Below are positions 1-7,528 of a stretch of 35,005 nt of DNA, piece by piece; within the stretch, counting starts at the first letter, position 1; every line of letters starts with the position of its first letter. The DNA lies in assembly GCA_031275035.1 (NCBI GenBank), contig JAISPH010000224.1, positions 1 through 35,005 of the forward strand. The letters are read 5' to 3'. The DNA is from Treponema sp. (GTDB lineage Bacteria > Spirochaetota > Spirochaetia > Treponematales > Breznakiellaceae). Under the pieces are notes generated by a model. The model had not been told where the DNA came from. It saw nothing but the letters and a program-made list of their open reading frames with translations, and did no database searches. A program made the translations under genes and the position numbers.

Positions 1-1311
1 GTAGATGTCCCGCTTTGCCCCCACGTCGATGCCCCGGGTCGGCTCGTCCATGATAATGACGGCGGGGTCTCCCACCAGCCATTTGGCAATAACCACCTTC
101 TGCTGATTGCCTCCGCTGAGGGACAGGGTTTGCGTCCCAATCCCCGGGGCTTTGATCCGCAGCTTGTCCACAAAAGAGGCCGCGCAGTCCTGTTCCCTGC
201 GCCGGTTCAAAAGTCCGTGTTTGGCAAGTTTTTTTATTGAAACGATGGTAATATTATTGCCCACCGAGCCCCGCAAGTTAAGGCCCGTCATTTTCCGGTC
301 CTCGGTGATAAGGGCCACGCTCTGCCTGATGGCGTCCCTGGGGCGGCGTATGGCGGCGGGACGGCCGTTTATTTCCACCCTGCCGCCGTCTCTTTTCCGT
401 AACCCGAAGATGCTTTCCACCAGCTCGCTTCTCCCTGCCCCGATAAGCCCTGCGATGCCCAGGATCTCCCCCTTCCGCGCTTCAAAGCCGATCTGCTTTA
501 CCCTGTTTCCCAGGGATATGTCCTTCACCCGCAGAACCACATCCCCCGGGGGCACGTTTTTTTTGGGGAATATATCGGACAGTTCCCTGCCGACCATCAT
601 TTTAATAAGCTCCCCCCCGTTCAGTTCCGCCGCATTCCGGGTGCCGATATAGTTTCCGTCCCGCAGCACCGTGATACGGTCGGATATTTTGAATATCTCT
701 TCCATCTTGTGGGAGATATAGATTATCGAGACCCCCTGAGAACGCAGCCGGCGGATCTGTTCAAAGAGGAGCTCCGCTTCCTTTTCCGTAATGGCCGAGG
801 TCGGTTCGTCCATGATGATGATCTTTGCATTGCAGGAAATGGCTTTGATGATCTCTATAAGCTGACACTGTCCGACGCTGAGGGCCCGCATTTTGACAGC
901 GGGGTCAAAGTCAAGGCCGAACTGAGCCAGTAGCTCCGCCGCCCGGCGCCTCATTTCCCGGATGTTCACCAGAAGTCCCGACCGGTCCCGTATCTCCCTG
1001 CCGATAAAGATATTTTCCGATATTTCCATATCCAGTACCGGAGAAAGCTCCTGGTGTATCATGGCGATTCCATGTTCCAGGGCCTGGGCGGGACCGGAGA
1101 AAACCACTTCCTCCCCGAAAAGCCTGATGGTCCCCTGGTCCCCATGGTATATCCCCATGAGGATCTTCATCAACGTTGACTTTCCTGAACCGTTTTCTCC
1201 TATGAGGGCGTGTACCTCTCCCGCCTTCAGGTTAAAGGCCGCCCCATGCAGCACTTCATTGCCGGAAAAGGATTTGGTGATGTTGTTCATGGTCAAAACG
1301 AAATCGTCCAT
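1..1311 (-). CDS. Sugar-type ABC importer ATPase (RbsA/MglA-like), 3' end outside window
   Basis: This is the cytoplasmic ATPase of a carbohydrate ABC importer, with two fused nucleotide-binding domains. Only 437 codons are in the window; the reading frame is open to position 1 and the stop lies beyond it. The first domain shows Walker A GENGSGKST about 40 residues in, a degenerate signature (LSVGQCQL) and Walker B IIIMDEPTS. The second domain shows the degenerate Walker A-like GLIGAGRSELV, the signature LSGGNQQKV and IIMDEPTRGIDVG. This asymmetry is normal for the RbsA/XylG/MglA family of about 500 residues. The ATG at 1311 lies 14 bases after the iolE stop with AGGCGG just upstream, so it is most likely the fifth gene of the iolG-B-D-E operon. 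It is clearly distinct in sequence from the second ATPase at 7529-9061, so the locus has two importers. The substrate cannot be read from the sequence; an inositol isomer or related polyol is my inference from context. Confidence 0.93.
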   Translation of the reverse strand, partial: MDDFVLTMNNITKSFSGNEVLHGAAFNLKAGEVHALIGENGSGKSTLMKILMGIYHGDQGTIRLFGEEVVFSGPAQALEHGIAMIHQELSPVLDMEISENIFIGREIRDRSGLLVNIREMRRRAAELLAQFGLDFDPAVKMRALSVGQCQLIEIIKAISCNAKIIIMDEPTSAITEKEAELLFEQIRRLRSQGVSIIYISHKMEEIFKISDRITVLRDGNYIGTRNAAELNGGELIKMMVGRELSDIFPKKNVPPGDVVLRVKDISLGNRVKQIGFEARKGEILGIAGLIGAGRSELVESIFGLRKRDGGRVEINGRPAAIRRPRDAIRQSVALITEDRKMTGLNLRGSVGNNITIVSIKKLAKHGLLNRRREQDCAASFVDKLRIKAPGIGTQTLSLSGGNQQKVVIAKWLVGDPAVIIMDEPTRGIDVGAKRDIY

Positions 1312-1325
1312 AACGCCGCCTGCCG

Positions 1326-2216
1326 TTAAATGCCGGCCTTTTCCTTGATATAGGCCCGGGCCTTCAGGGCGTATTCCAGAGGGTTGGCTCTGGCGGGATC
1401 CTGTTCCGCTTCCACCACCCACCAGCCCGAATAGTTCGCCTTTTTCAGGGCCTGGAACACAGGAGCAAAATCTATGCTTCCGTCGCCGGGAACGGTAAAG
1501 ACCCCCGCCTTGACCGCCTGCAGGAAGGACCATTTTTCCTTCACCGCTTTTTTGTGAACGGCGGTCCGTATATCCTTGAGGTGAACGTGCCTGATACGGC
1601 CCATCCATTTTTTGAGGACGCCGAGATAATCTTCCCCGGAAAATACCAGGTGTCCCGTGTCGTAGAGAAGCCCCAAAAGTCCGGTGTCCGTGTTTTCCAT
1701 AAGCCGGTTTATTTCTTCGGCGGTCTGTACTCCCGTTCCCATGTGGTGATGGTAGGTAAGTTTCATGCCCTTGTCCGCCGCTTTTTTACCCAGCTTGTTG
1801 AGGCCCTCGCAGAGGTTTTTCCATTCCTCGCCGGTAAAGACCGGTTTTGCGTCGAAGACCGGTTTGTTCTGCCCCTGGATGGAATGACCCTGTTCCGCCG
1901 CCCCTATGACCCGGGCTCCCACGGCGTAGAGAAAATCCCGGTGTTTGATAAATTCTTTTTCCACTTCTTTATAGGGTTTGGTGGTTAAAAAAGAACTGAA
2001 CCACGCGTTGCAGATAGTCAGTCCCCGGAGTTCCAGGGCCTTATTCAAAACCTTGGGATCTTTCGGGTACTTATTTCCCACTTCGCTGCCGGAAAATCCC
2101 GCCAGGGCCATTTCGCTGACGCATTGTTCAAAGGGAATCTCCCCTCCCAGTTCGGGAAGATCGTCATTGGTCCACCCGATTGGGGCAATGGCTAATTTGA
2201 TACCGCTTTCTTTCAT
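1326..2216 (-). CDS. iolE: Inosose dehydratase (2-keto-myo-inositol dehydratase)
   Basis: IolE removes water from scyllo-inosose to give 3D-(3,5/4)-trihydroxycyclohexane-1,2-dione, the second step of myo-inositol catabolism. The protein has 296 residues, the usual family length, and reads as a xylose-isomerase-like TIM barrel. The N-terminus (IKLAIAPIGWTNDDLPELGG) is typical of IolE. Likely metal-binding segments are YHHHMGTG (residues 155-162), YDTGH (185-189) and RHVHLKD (209-215), and a Glu near the C-terminus (VVEAEQD). The ATG is preceded by AAGGAG with good spacing. It sits 38 bases after iolD and 14 bases before the ABC ATPase on the same strand, so it is almost certainly co-transcribed from the iolG promoter. 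The assignment is strong because of the flanking iolD, iolB and iolG genes. Confidence 0.96.
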   Translation of the reverse strand: MKESGIKLAIAPIGWTNDDLPELGGEIPFEQCVSEMALAGFSGSEVGNKYPKDPKVLNKALELRGLTICNAWFSSFLTTKPYKEVEKEFIKHRDFLYAVGARVIGAAEQGHSIQGQNKPVFDAKPVFTGEEWKNLCEGLNKLGKKAADKGMKLTYHHHMGTGVQTAEEINRLMENTDTGLLGLLYDTGHLVFSGEDYLGVLKKWMGRIRHVHLKDIRTAVHKKAVKEKWSFLQAVKAGVFTVPGDGSIDFAPVFQALKKANYSGWWVVEAEQDPARANPLEYALKARAYIKEKAGI

Positions 2217-2254
2217 ATAATCTCCTTTTCACATGAGGCTCTTTTACGGGGCGG

Positions 2255-4129
2255 TTAAAACTGCCTGGCCTTTTTTACCTCCACGGCCATGGCCTGGGCC
2301 GCTTTGACCACTTCGGGGTTGCTTGATACCTGGGCGGTACCGACCCGCCACCAGTTTTCATAGCCGCCGGTCATGGTTTTGGGGCTCACCTTAACATCAA
2401 TGACCACGGATTTTTTTGAAGCCAGGGCTTCCTTCACCGCAGCGGCAAGTTCCTCCGGGGTCCGGGCCCGGAGCCCCAGGGCGCCCCAGCTTTCGCCGTT
2501 TTTGGCGTAGTCCACCGCTACCGGCGTTCCTTCCAGGCGGCCGCTCCCGTCCCGGATTTTCCACTCGTTTCCAAAACGGGAAATTCCCTGGCTGTGCTGG
2601 AGATTGTCGATGCAGTGAAACCCTGCGTTGTCCAGGACTACCACGATAATCTTCTTCCCCTCCTGAACGGCGGTGAGAAGTTCCGTGTGCAGCATGGTAT
2701 AAGCCCCGTCCCCCACAATGGCGGCAATCTCCGTATCGGGCCGGGCGATTTTTGTCCCCAGGGCGGCGGCGATTTCGTAACCCATGCAGGAAAAGCCGTA
2801 TTCCATGTGGTAGGTGTCCCGGACCCGGGCGCGCCAGACCCGCTGCATATCCGACGGGATGGACCCCGAACCGGACACCACGATGGTCTCCGGGGGGAGC
2901 AGCCGGTCGTTGAGTTCCCCCAGCACCCGGGCCTGGGAGAGGAGGGGGCCGTCCGGTCCCGCCGGGGCGTTTTCGCTGTAGAGCCGGTCCACCTCGGCTT
3001 TCCATTCGTCCCGAACCTCCCGGATTCGGTCTCCCCATTGGGAACGGTATTCCGGCGCCGCTGCGGCCAGGGCCTCCAGGGTCAGTTTCGCGTCGGCGAT
3101 AATGGGTTCGCCGTTCATCTTGTACGCGTCGAAGGGGGCGATGTTGATGCCCAGGATCCGGGCGGCGGAGTTTTGGAAAAGCCACTTGGAACAGGTGGTA
3201 AAGTCCCCCAGCCGGGTTCCCGCGGCGATGATGAGGTCCGCTTCTTTGGCGATTTTATTGGCCGCCAGGCTTCCGGTGTTGCCTATCCCCGAAAGGTTGT
3301 AGGGGTTGTCCCAGAGGACGGTTCCCTTTCCCGCCTGGGTTTCCCCAAAGGGGATGTGGTAAGTTTGGCAGAAATTTTCCAGGGCCTTTCCGGCGCCGGA
3401 AAAACGCACCCCGCCGCCGCAGATCACCAGTGGTTTTTTCGCGGCCTTCAGCATCGCCGCCACCCGGCTTATCTGCCCCGGCGTGGGGATCCGCCGCTCA
3501 AGGTGGTGGACCCGCTTGGCGAGGAATTCTTCCGGGTAGTCCCAGGCTTCGCCCTGGACATCCTGGGGCAGGGACACCGTTACCGCCCCGGTTTCCGCGG
3601 GATCCGAGAGGACCCGGAACGCGTTGATCATGGCGGTCATAAGCTGTTCCGGCCGGTGTACCCGGTCCCAATAGCGGCTTACCGCCCGGAACGCGTCGCT
3701 TGAGGTATTGGTATAATCCTGGGGAAGTTCCACCTGCTGGAGCACCGGATCGGGCTGGCGGCAGGCAAAGGCGTCCCCCGGCAGGAACAGCACCGGAATC
3801 CGGTTTACCGTGGCGGTTCCCGCGGCGGGAACCATGTTGAGGGCGCCGGGACCTATGGAACTGCACACCGCCATCATCCGGCGGCGGTTGTTCTGTTTCG
3901 CGTATCCCATGGCGGCGTGCCCCGCCCCCTGTTCATTTTTGGCCTGGTAAAAGGTCAGGCCGTGATCCCCCGCCGCCAGGGCTTCCCCCAGGCCGACTAC
4001 TACCCCGTGGCCGAAGATGCCGAAGACTCCGGTAACGAATTTGATCTCCTCTCCGTCCGCCTCGATATATTGTCTGTCCAGAAATTTGAGCAGCGCCTGG
4101 GCCATGGTAAGCCGTATCGTTTTTCCCAT
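2255..4129 (-). CDS. iolD: 3D-(3,5/4)-trihydroxycyclohexane-1,2-dione acylhydrolase
   Basis: IolD is a thiamine-diphosphate enzyme that hydrolytically opens the cyclic dione from IolE, giving 5-deoxy-D-glucuronate. The 624-residue protein has the acetolactate-synthase-like layout: an N-terminal pyrimidine-binding domain with the conserved Glu in NEQGAGHAAMGYA (Glu66), a central domain (about 190-360), and a C-terminal ThDP domain with GDG (473-475) and the matching Asn (501). I chose the ATG at 4129 because AAGGAG sits 8 bases upstream; an in-frame ATG at 4147 would add six residues and has no ribosome site. It lies 30 bases after iolB and 38 bases before iolE. Other ThDP families (acetolactate synthase, oxalyl-CoA decarboxylase) are possible by fold alone, but the length and the iol neighbours make IolD the clear choice. 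Confidence 0.96.
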   Translation of the reverse strand: MGKTIRLTMAQALLKFLDRQYIEADGEEIKFVTGVFGIFGHGVVVGLGEALAAGDHGLTFYQAKNEQGAGHAAMGYAKQNNRRRMMAVCSSIGPGALNMVPAAGTATVNRIPVLFLPGDAFACRQPDPVLQQVELPQDYTNTSSDAFRAVSRYWDRVHRPEQLMTAMINAFRVLSDPAETGAVTVSLPQDVQGEAWDYPEEFLAKRVHHLERRIPTPGQISRVAAMLKAAKKPLVICGGGVRFSGAGKALENFCQTYHIPFGETQAGKGTVLWDNPYNLSGIGNTGSLAANKIAKEADLIIAAGTRLGDFTTCSKWLFQNSAARILGINIAPFDAYKMNGEPIIADAKLTLEALAAAAPEYRSQWGDRIREVRDEWKAEVDRLYSENAPAGPDGPLLSQARVLGELNDRLLPPETIVVSGSGSIPSDMQRVWRARVRDTYHMEYGFSCMGYEIAAALGTKIARPDTEIAAIVGDGAYTMLHTELLTAVQEGKKIIVVVLDNAGFHCIDNLQHSQGISRFGNEWKIRDGSGRLEGTPVAVDYAKNGESWGALGLRARTPEELAAAVKEALASKKSVVIDVKVSPKTMTGGYENWWRVGTAQVSSNPEVVKAAQAMAVEVKKARQF

Positions 4130-4159
4130 ATATCTATCTCCTTGCAAATTTTTCCATAT

Positions 4160-4969
4160 TCATTTTTTTGGTTCCCATATATTGTTTTCATCTCCCATGA
4201 CCCATTTGTGTTCCTCCACAAAAACCGGGGTGTTGGTGGCGGGGCCGTAATGGGCCCCTTCAATATGACGGATCACCCAAAGGTACCACATGGCGTAGCC
4301 CGGCGCGGTAACATGGGGGTGGACTTCCCCGTTCCGGATAAGGATGGTGTCTCTGTTCCTGATGATATAGGGGGTGTCCCCTATAGCGGTAAGGCCGAAA
4401 CCTTGTTCGGGGAGAAACCGGTAATGGTAAATTTCCGGCTGGGGGTGATGGTGGGGCGGGTAGCTGGACCATTTCCCCGGCATCCCGATTACCTCGCCGA
4501 TAACCAGATTGGATTCGGGCCGGTTGGTATCGTCGAAGACCGTTCTGACGATCCGGGTGGAAGTTTCCCGCATGGTTCCCTCCCCCCTGAATTCGCTCCG
4601 GCATTCTTCGGGGGTGTAGAGTTTTACGTCAAAAGCTTTGGGATTATCCGTGGCGCAGTAGAAAAATTCCGTCTCTTCTTTCGCGTGGATGATGATCCGC
4701 CGGTTTACCGGAACGGAAAGGCACCAGGGGGGATAATCAAAAAGGTTGGGCCGGGAAATGCTGTATACTCCCTGGGCTCCCAGGTTTACCTCCGCGCTGC
4801 CCCGGGACAAAAGCAGCGCCCACTCGCCGTTTTCCGAACAGTGATCGTAGGTTTCGCCGGTATCGAGACGCAGGACCCCGAATTCCATCAGCATATCCGC
4901 GGTAGCCCCGCTGCGGGGACAGAGCGGCGTATAACCGCGGTTAAACGGGGGTTTGTGATGAAACTGCAC
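4160..4969 (-). CDS. iolB: 5-deoxy-glucuronate isomerase
   Basis: IolB isomerises 5-deoxy-D-glucuronate to 2-deoxy-5-keto-D-gluconate. The 269-residue protein is a double-cupin enzyme. The metal-site cluster PPHHHPQPEIYHY (about residues 171-183) is characteristic, and IRNRDTILIRNGEVHPHV and GYAMWYLWVIRH follow in the C-terminal cupin. The start is a GTG at 4969: AGGAGG overlaps the iolG stop codon (TAAGGAGG) and lies 8 bases upstream. The longer frame to 5065 would overlap iolG by 83 bases with no ribosome site and gives 32 unconvincing residues. The overlap of the iolG stop with the iolB ribosome site suggests translational coupling of the two genes. Length and neighbours fit the family well. 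Confidence 0.95.
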   Translation of the reverse strand: MQFHHKPPFNRGYTPLCPRSGATADMLMEFGVLRLDTGETYDHCSENGEWALLLSRGSAEVNLGAQGVYSISRPNLFDYPPWCLSVPVNRRIIIHAKEETEFFYCATDNPKAFDVKLYTPEECRSEFRGEGTMRETSTRIVRTVFDDTNRPESNLVIGEVIGMPGKWSSYPPHHHPQPEIYHYRFLPEQGFGLTAIGDTPYIIRNRDTILIRNGEVHPHVTAPGYAMWYLWVIRHIEGAHYGPATNTPVFVEEHKWVMGDENNIWEPKK

Positions 4970-4982
4970 TTTTTTATCCTCC

Positions 4983-6005
4983 TTACTCCCGGACTTCGCT
5001 GACAGCCACGGGCCGTTTTTCCATGAGGGACTTGCCCGCCGCCAGGGCCGCGTACATATCCTCAAGACCGTCTTCCCCGCTTACCGCCACGGCCTTATTT
5101 TGCCGTACCGCATCTATAAAGGAAACCATCTCGTCTATAAAAGCCTGTTTATACCGTTCCAGGAAAAAGTAGAGCGGCTTTTCTCCGGTTACGCCGGCTT
5201 CACCGTAGAGCTTCACCGTATTGGGAAGATCGTTTTCCGCAATGGCCGCGCCCTGGGAACCGAAAACCTCCACCCGCTGATCGTAACCGTAGACCGCTTT
5301 CCGTGAATTGTCGATCGCCCCGATGGCGCCGTTGGCAAACCGCAGGGTTACCAGGGCGGTATCCACATCACCGGCCTTGCCGATTTCCGGGTCCACCAGC
5401 GCCGCTCCGGCGGCAAAGACTTCGGTAATTTCGCTCCCCGCCTGGAAACGGGCCATGTCAAAATCGTGGATCATCATGTCCAGAAAAATGCCCCCGGAAA
5501 CCGCCACATAGGCGGGGGACGGCGGAGCGGGGTCACGGGAGGTAATTTTTACCAGATGGATCTGGCCTATCCCCCCCGCCAGGGTATGCTCCCTGATCCG
5601 GGCGAAATTGTGATCAAAACGGCGGTTAAAACCGATTTGCAGCTTGACCCCCGCTTTTTTTGCCGCGGCGATGGCGGCCTTTACTTTGGGGATTGAAAGA
5701 TCGACGGGCTTTTCGCAGAAGATCTGCTTTCCCGCTTCCGCGGCGGCAATGGTCAGATCCGCATGGGTACCGGTGGAACTGCAAATGATCACCCCCTGAA
5801 TCTCCGGATCCTTCAACAGATCTCCGGGCTCTTTGGAAATAATCCGGGCGCCCAGGGCCTTGGCCCAGGCTTCCTGTTCCGCGGTCAGCTTAATGTCTGC
5901 GATTCCATCCAGTCTGGCCTGGGGGATAAAACGGGCAATATTTTCAGCATGGATTTTACCTATCCTTCCCGCGCCTATAACGCCTATCCTAAGCTGTTCC
6001 GCCAT
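4983..6005 (-). CDS. iolG: Inositol 2-dehydrogenase
   Basis: IolG oxidises myo-inositol to scyllo-inosose with NAD+, the first catabolic step. The 340-residue protein belongs to the Gfo/Idh/MocA family. It has a Rossmann motif G-A-G-R-I-G (residues 11-16), CEKP with Lys99, and FLDMMIHDFDMARF with Asp176 and His180, matching the Lys/Asp/His catalytic set known for this family. The ATG at 6005 has AGGAGG upstream; a frame start at 6026 lacks one. It is the first gene of the leftward operon and lies directly under a good promoter and operator (see 6031-6085). The window has a second family member at 10111-11124; I assign iolG here because this copy leads the operon containing iolB, iolD and iolE, but which paralog acts on which isomer is not proven. 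Confidence 0.9.
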   Translation of the reverse strand: MAEQLRIGVIGAGRIGKIHAENIARFIPQARLDGIADIKLTAEQEAWAKALGARIISKEPGDLLKDPEIQGVIICSSTGTHADLTIAAAEAGKQIFCEKPVDLSIPKVKAAIAAAKKAGVKLQIGFNRRFDHNFARIREHTLAGGIGQIHLVKITSRDPAPPSPAYVAVSGGIFLDMMIHDFDMARFQAGSEITEVFAAGAALVDPEIGKAGDVDTALVTLRFANGAIGAIDNSRKAVYGYDQRVEVFGSQGAAIAENDLPNTVKLYGEAGVTGEKPLYFFLERYKQAFIDEMVSFIDAVRQNKAVAVSGEDGLEDMYAALAAGKSLMEKRPVAVSEVRE

Positions 6006-6030
6006 AGTATTCCTCCTGGAACGCATGTTT

Positions 6031-6085
6031 CTGCAAACGTTGTTAACAACAGGGTAATGTTAGATCGGGAAAGCCTGTTTGTAAA
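6031..6085 (-). promoter_or_regulatory. iolG operon promoter with LacI-type operator
   Basis: On the minus strand a -35 box TTTACA (6085-6080), a 17-base spacer and a -10 box TAACAT (6062-6057) place the start near 6050. Just downstream lies a sequence containing TGCAAACGTT (plus strand 6032-6041), shared with the operator of the divergent promoter. It overlaps a perfect 12-base palindrome GTTGTTAACAAC (6039-6050). Position at the start point is typical for repression. Which of the two overlapping symmetric centres is the real operator is uncertain. Confidence 0.75.
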
Positions 6086-6389
6086 GAACTTTTTGTAATT
6101 TTTTTATAAAATAAAAAATACTAATTCTATAGGAAATATCGTAATTGATCTTTGGAAGATTTTACATTCTCTGGAAAAATATTTGTTTTTTATGCGACTG
6201 AACCGGTCATACCGGAATGATGATTGTCTAATTCCTTTTATGGTAAGTAATTACGATAAACAAACCCATATCTTTACAGACGGCCGTACCCTATGCGGCA
6301 AATAATAGTAAAAACTTTTTTATTTAATGAACCGGAACCGGCGGAATGCGAAAACAATAAAAAATTTATAAGTTTATTAAAAAATTTTG
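6086..6389. other. AT-rich divergent intergenic spacer, no gene
   Basis: This part of the 477-base divergent region is much more AT-rich than the flanking genes and has no credible reading frame. It contains a widely spaced 10-base inverted repeat, TATCGTAATT at 6137-6146 and AATTACGATA at 6249-6258, about 100 bases apart, plus a small CCGGT/ACCGG hairpin near 6200-6212. A role as distal regulator site or in DNA looping is possible but not shown. Confidence 0.5.
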
Positions 6390-6436
6390 TTGACAAATTT
6401 ACAAAGACGTTGAATACTTATTGAAAACGTTTGCAA
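6390..6436 (+). promoter_or_regulatory. Importer operon promoter with LacI-type operator
   Basis: A -35 box TTGACA (6390-6395), a 17-base spacer and a -10 box AATACT (6413-6418) precede the binding-protein gene. The near-palindrome TTGAAAACGTTTGCAA (6421-6436; 14 of 16 positions symmetric, CG centre) covers the expected start point. This is the classic form of a LacI-family operator, and a LacI-family gene is in the same cluster (11254-12255). Repression relieved by an inositol-derived ligand is the inferred mode. Confidence 0.85.
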
Positions 6437-6482
6437 ATTCAGCTTAGGCAGACGTGAAAAAATTAACAGGCAGGAGGAGTTT

Positions 6483-7439
6483 ATGAAAAAAGCGTTGTTG
6501 TGTGTTGTGTGTTGTGTGTTGTTTGCCGTTCTTTTGAGTACAGCCAGCTTATTCGCGGCCGGCGGCCAGCAGGGCGGGAAGACCCTGATTGGGTATGTTT
6601 GTAACAATTTCAATGATACCTTCCAGGGTTACATCATGACCGAATTCAGGGGTTACTTCGCGGACAAACCGGAATTCACCCTTGATTTCCAGGATGCCCA
6701 GGAAGACGTGGTCAAGCAGCAGGATCAGGTGAACAACCTGATCTCCCGGGGCGCCAAAGCCCTGGTGGTGGTGCCGGTTAACACCAGCGCCATGGCCCCG
6801 ATTACCAAGGCCGCCCAGGACGCCAAGATCCCCCTGGTATACGTCAACCGGAATCCCTTCGGCGAGGGCTCTGTTCCTTCCAATGTGTTTTATGTTGGTT
6901 CCCAGGAAATCATCGCCGGCCAACTCCAGATGGAAGCCATGGGCAAAGTCCTGGGCGGCAGCGGGGGCGTGGCGATTCTGATGGGCAAGCTGGATAACGA
7001 AGGGGCCATTCTCCGTACCCAAGGGAACGAGGATACCATTAAAGCGAAATTTCCCAACATCAGGGTACTGGCCAAGGAAACCGGCAACTGGCAGCGGGAT
7101 CAGGGCATGAGCCTTACCGAAAACTGGATTACCACCTACGGCAGCAACCTCAAGGGTATTCTGGGGAACAATGATGAGATGGCCCTGGGCGCCATTGAAG
7201 CCCTCAAAGCGGCGGGCCGCACCGATGTGGTGGTCATGGGGGTTGACCGGATTCCCGACGCCATTACTGCGGTAAAGAATGGCAGTATGGCCGCCACGGT
7301 GCTGCAGGACGCGGCAGGGCAGGGCAGGGGCGCCGCCGAAGCCGCCTACAAAGCCCTCAAGGGACAGAGCCAGGATTCCATAACCTGGGTTCCCTTTGTT
7401 CTTATTGATAAAAACAATATCGCCCAGTACAGCAACTAG
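6483..7439 (+). CDS. Sugar ABC importer periplasmic binding protein (RbsB-like)
   Basis: This 318-residue protein is a periplasmic binding protein of the ribose/galactose/inositol class (peripla_BP_4 type). A signal peptide of about 25 residues ends LFAAGG. There is no clear lipobox, although the hydrophobic core has three cysteines. The mature part begins KTLIGYVCNNFNDTFQGYI, which fits the first strand and ligand loop of the family, and later shows the hinge/ligand segments ALVVVPVNTSAM, IPLVYVNRN and GNNDEMALGAIEALK. AGGAGG lies 5-6 bases before the ATG. It is the first gene of the rightward operon and is followed by its ATPase and permease. The ligand is inferred to be myo-inositol from the shared regulation with iolG. 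A 7-base tandem repeat lies in its signal-peptide codons. Confidence 0.93.
   Translation: MKKALLCVVCCVLFAVLLSTASLFAAGGQQGGKTLIGYVCNNFNDTFQGYIMTEFRGYFADKPEFTLDFQDAQEDVVKQQDQVNNLISRGAKALVVVPVNTSAMAPITKAAQDAKIPLVYVNRNPFGEGSVPSNVFYVGSQEIIAGQLQMEAMGKVLGGSGGVAILMGKLDNEGAILRTQGNEDTIKAKFPNIRVLAKETGNWQRDQGMSLTENWITTYGSNLKGILGNNDEMALGAIEALKAAGRTDVVVMGVDRIPDAITAVKNGSMAATVLQDAAGQGRGAAEAAYKALKGQSQDSITWVPFVLIDKNNIAQYSN
6496..6522 (+). repeat. 7-base tandem repeat in signal-peptide codons
   Basis: The unit TTGTGTG repeats with period seven for 27 bases (about 3.9 copies), coding LLCVVCCVL of the binding-protein signal peptide. Because seven is not a multiple of three, gain or loss of one unit would shift the frame after about 14 codons. 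Confidence 0.85.
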
Positions 7440-7456
7440 CATAAAAACTTTTGAAA

Positions 7457-7515
7457 GGCGGACCGTTGTTTTAGCGGTCCGCCCGCTGACGGCGGAGCCC
7501 GCGGGTTCCGCCGTC
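7457..7515 (+). terminator. Two tandem hairpins between binding protein and ATPase
   Basis: The first hairpin has a perfect 9-bp stem, GGCGGACCG (7457-7465) with CGGTCCGCC (7475-7483). The second spans 7488-7515 and is a 28-base near-perfect palindrome with outer arms GACGGCGGA/TCCGCCGTC. Neither is followed by a run of T. In importer operons such structures often protect the binding-protein mRNA or reduce read-through to the ATPase; that role is inferred. Confidence 0.6.
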
Positions 7516-7528
7516 GAAGGGGTTTGAC

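Noticed and set aside
2594..3703. A 369-codon frame on the plus strand inside iolD
   Set aside because: Shadow of the clear iolD gene; no ribosome site or known motif.
4970..5065. Upstream start for iolB
   Set aside because: It would overlap iolG, lacks a ribosome site, and a GTG with AGGAGG fits perfectly at 4969.
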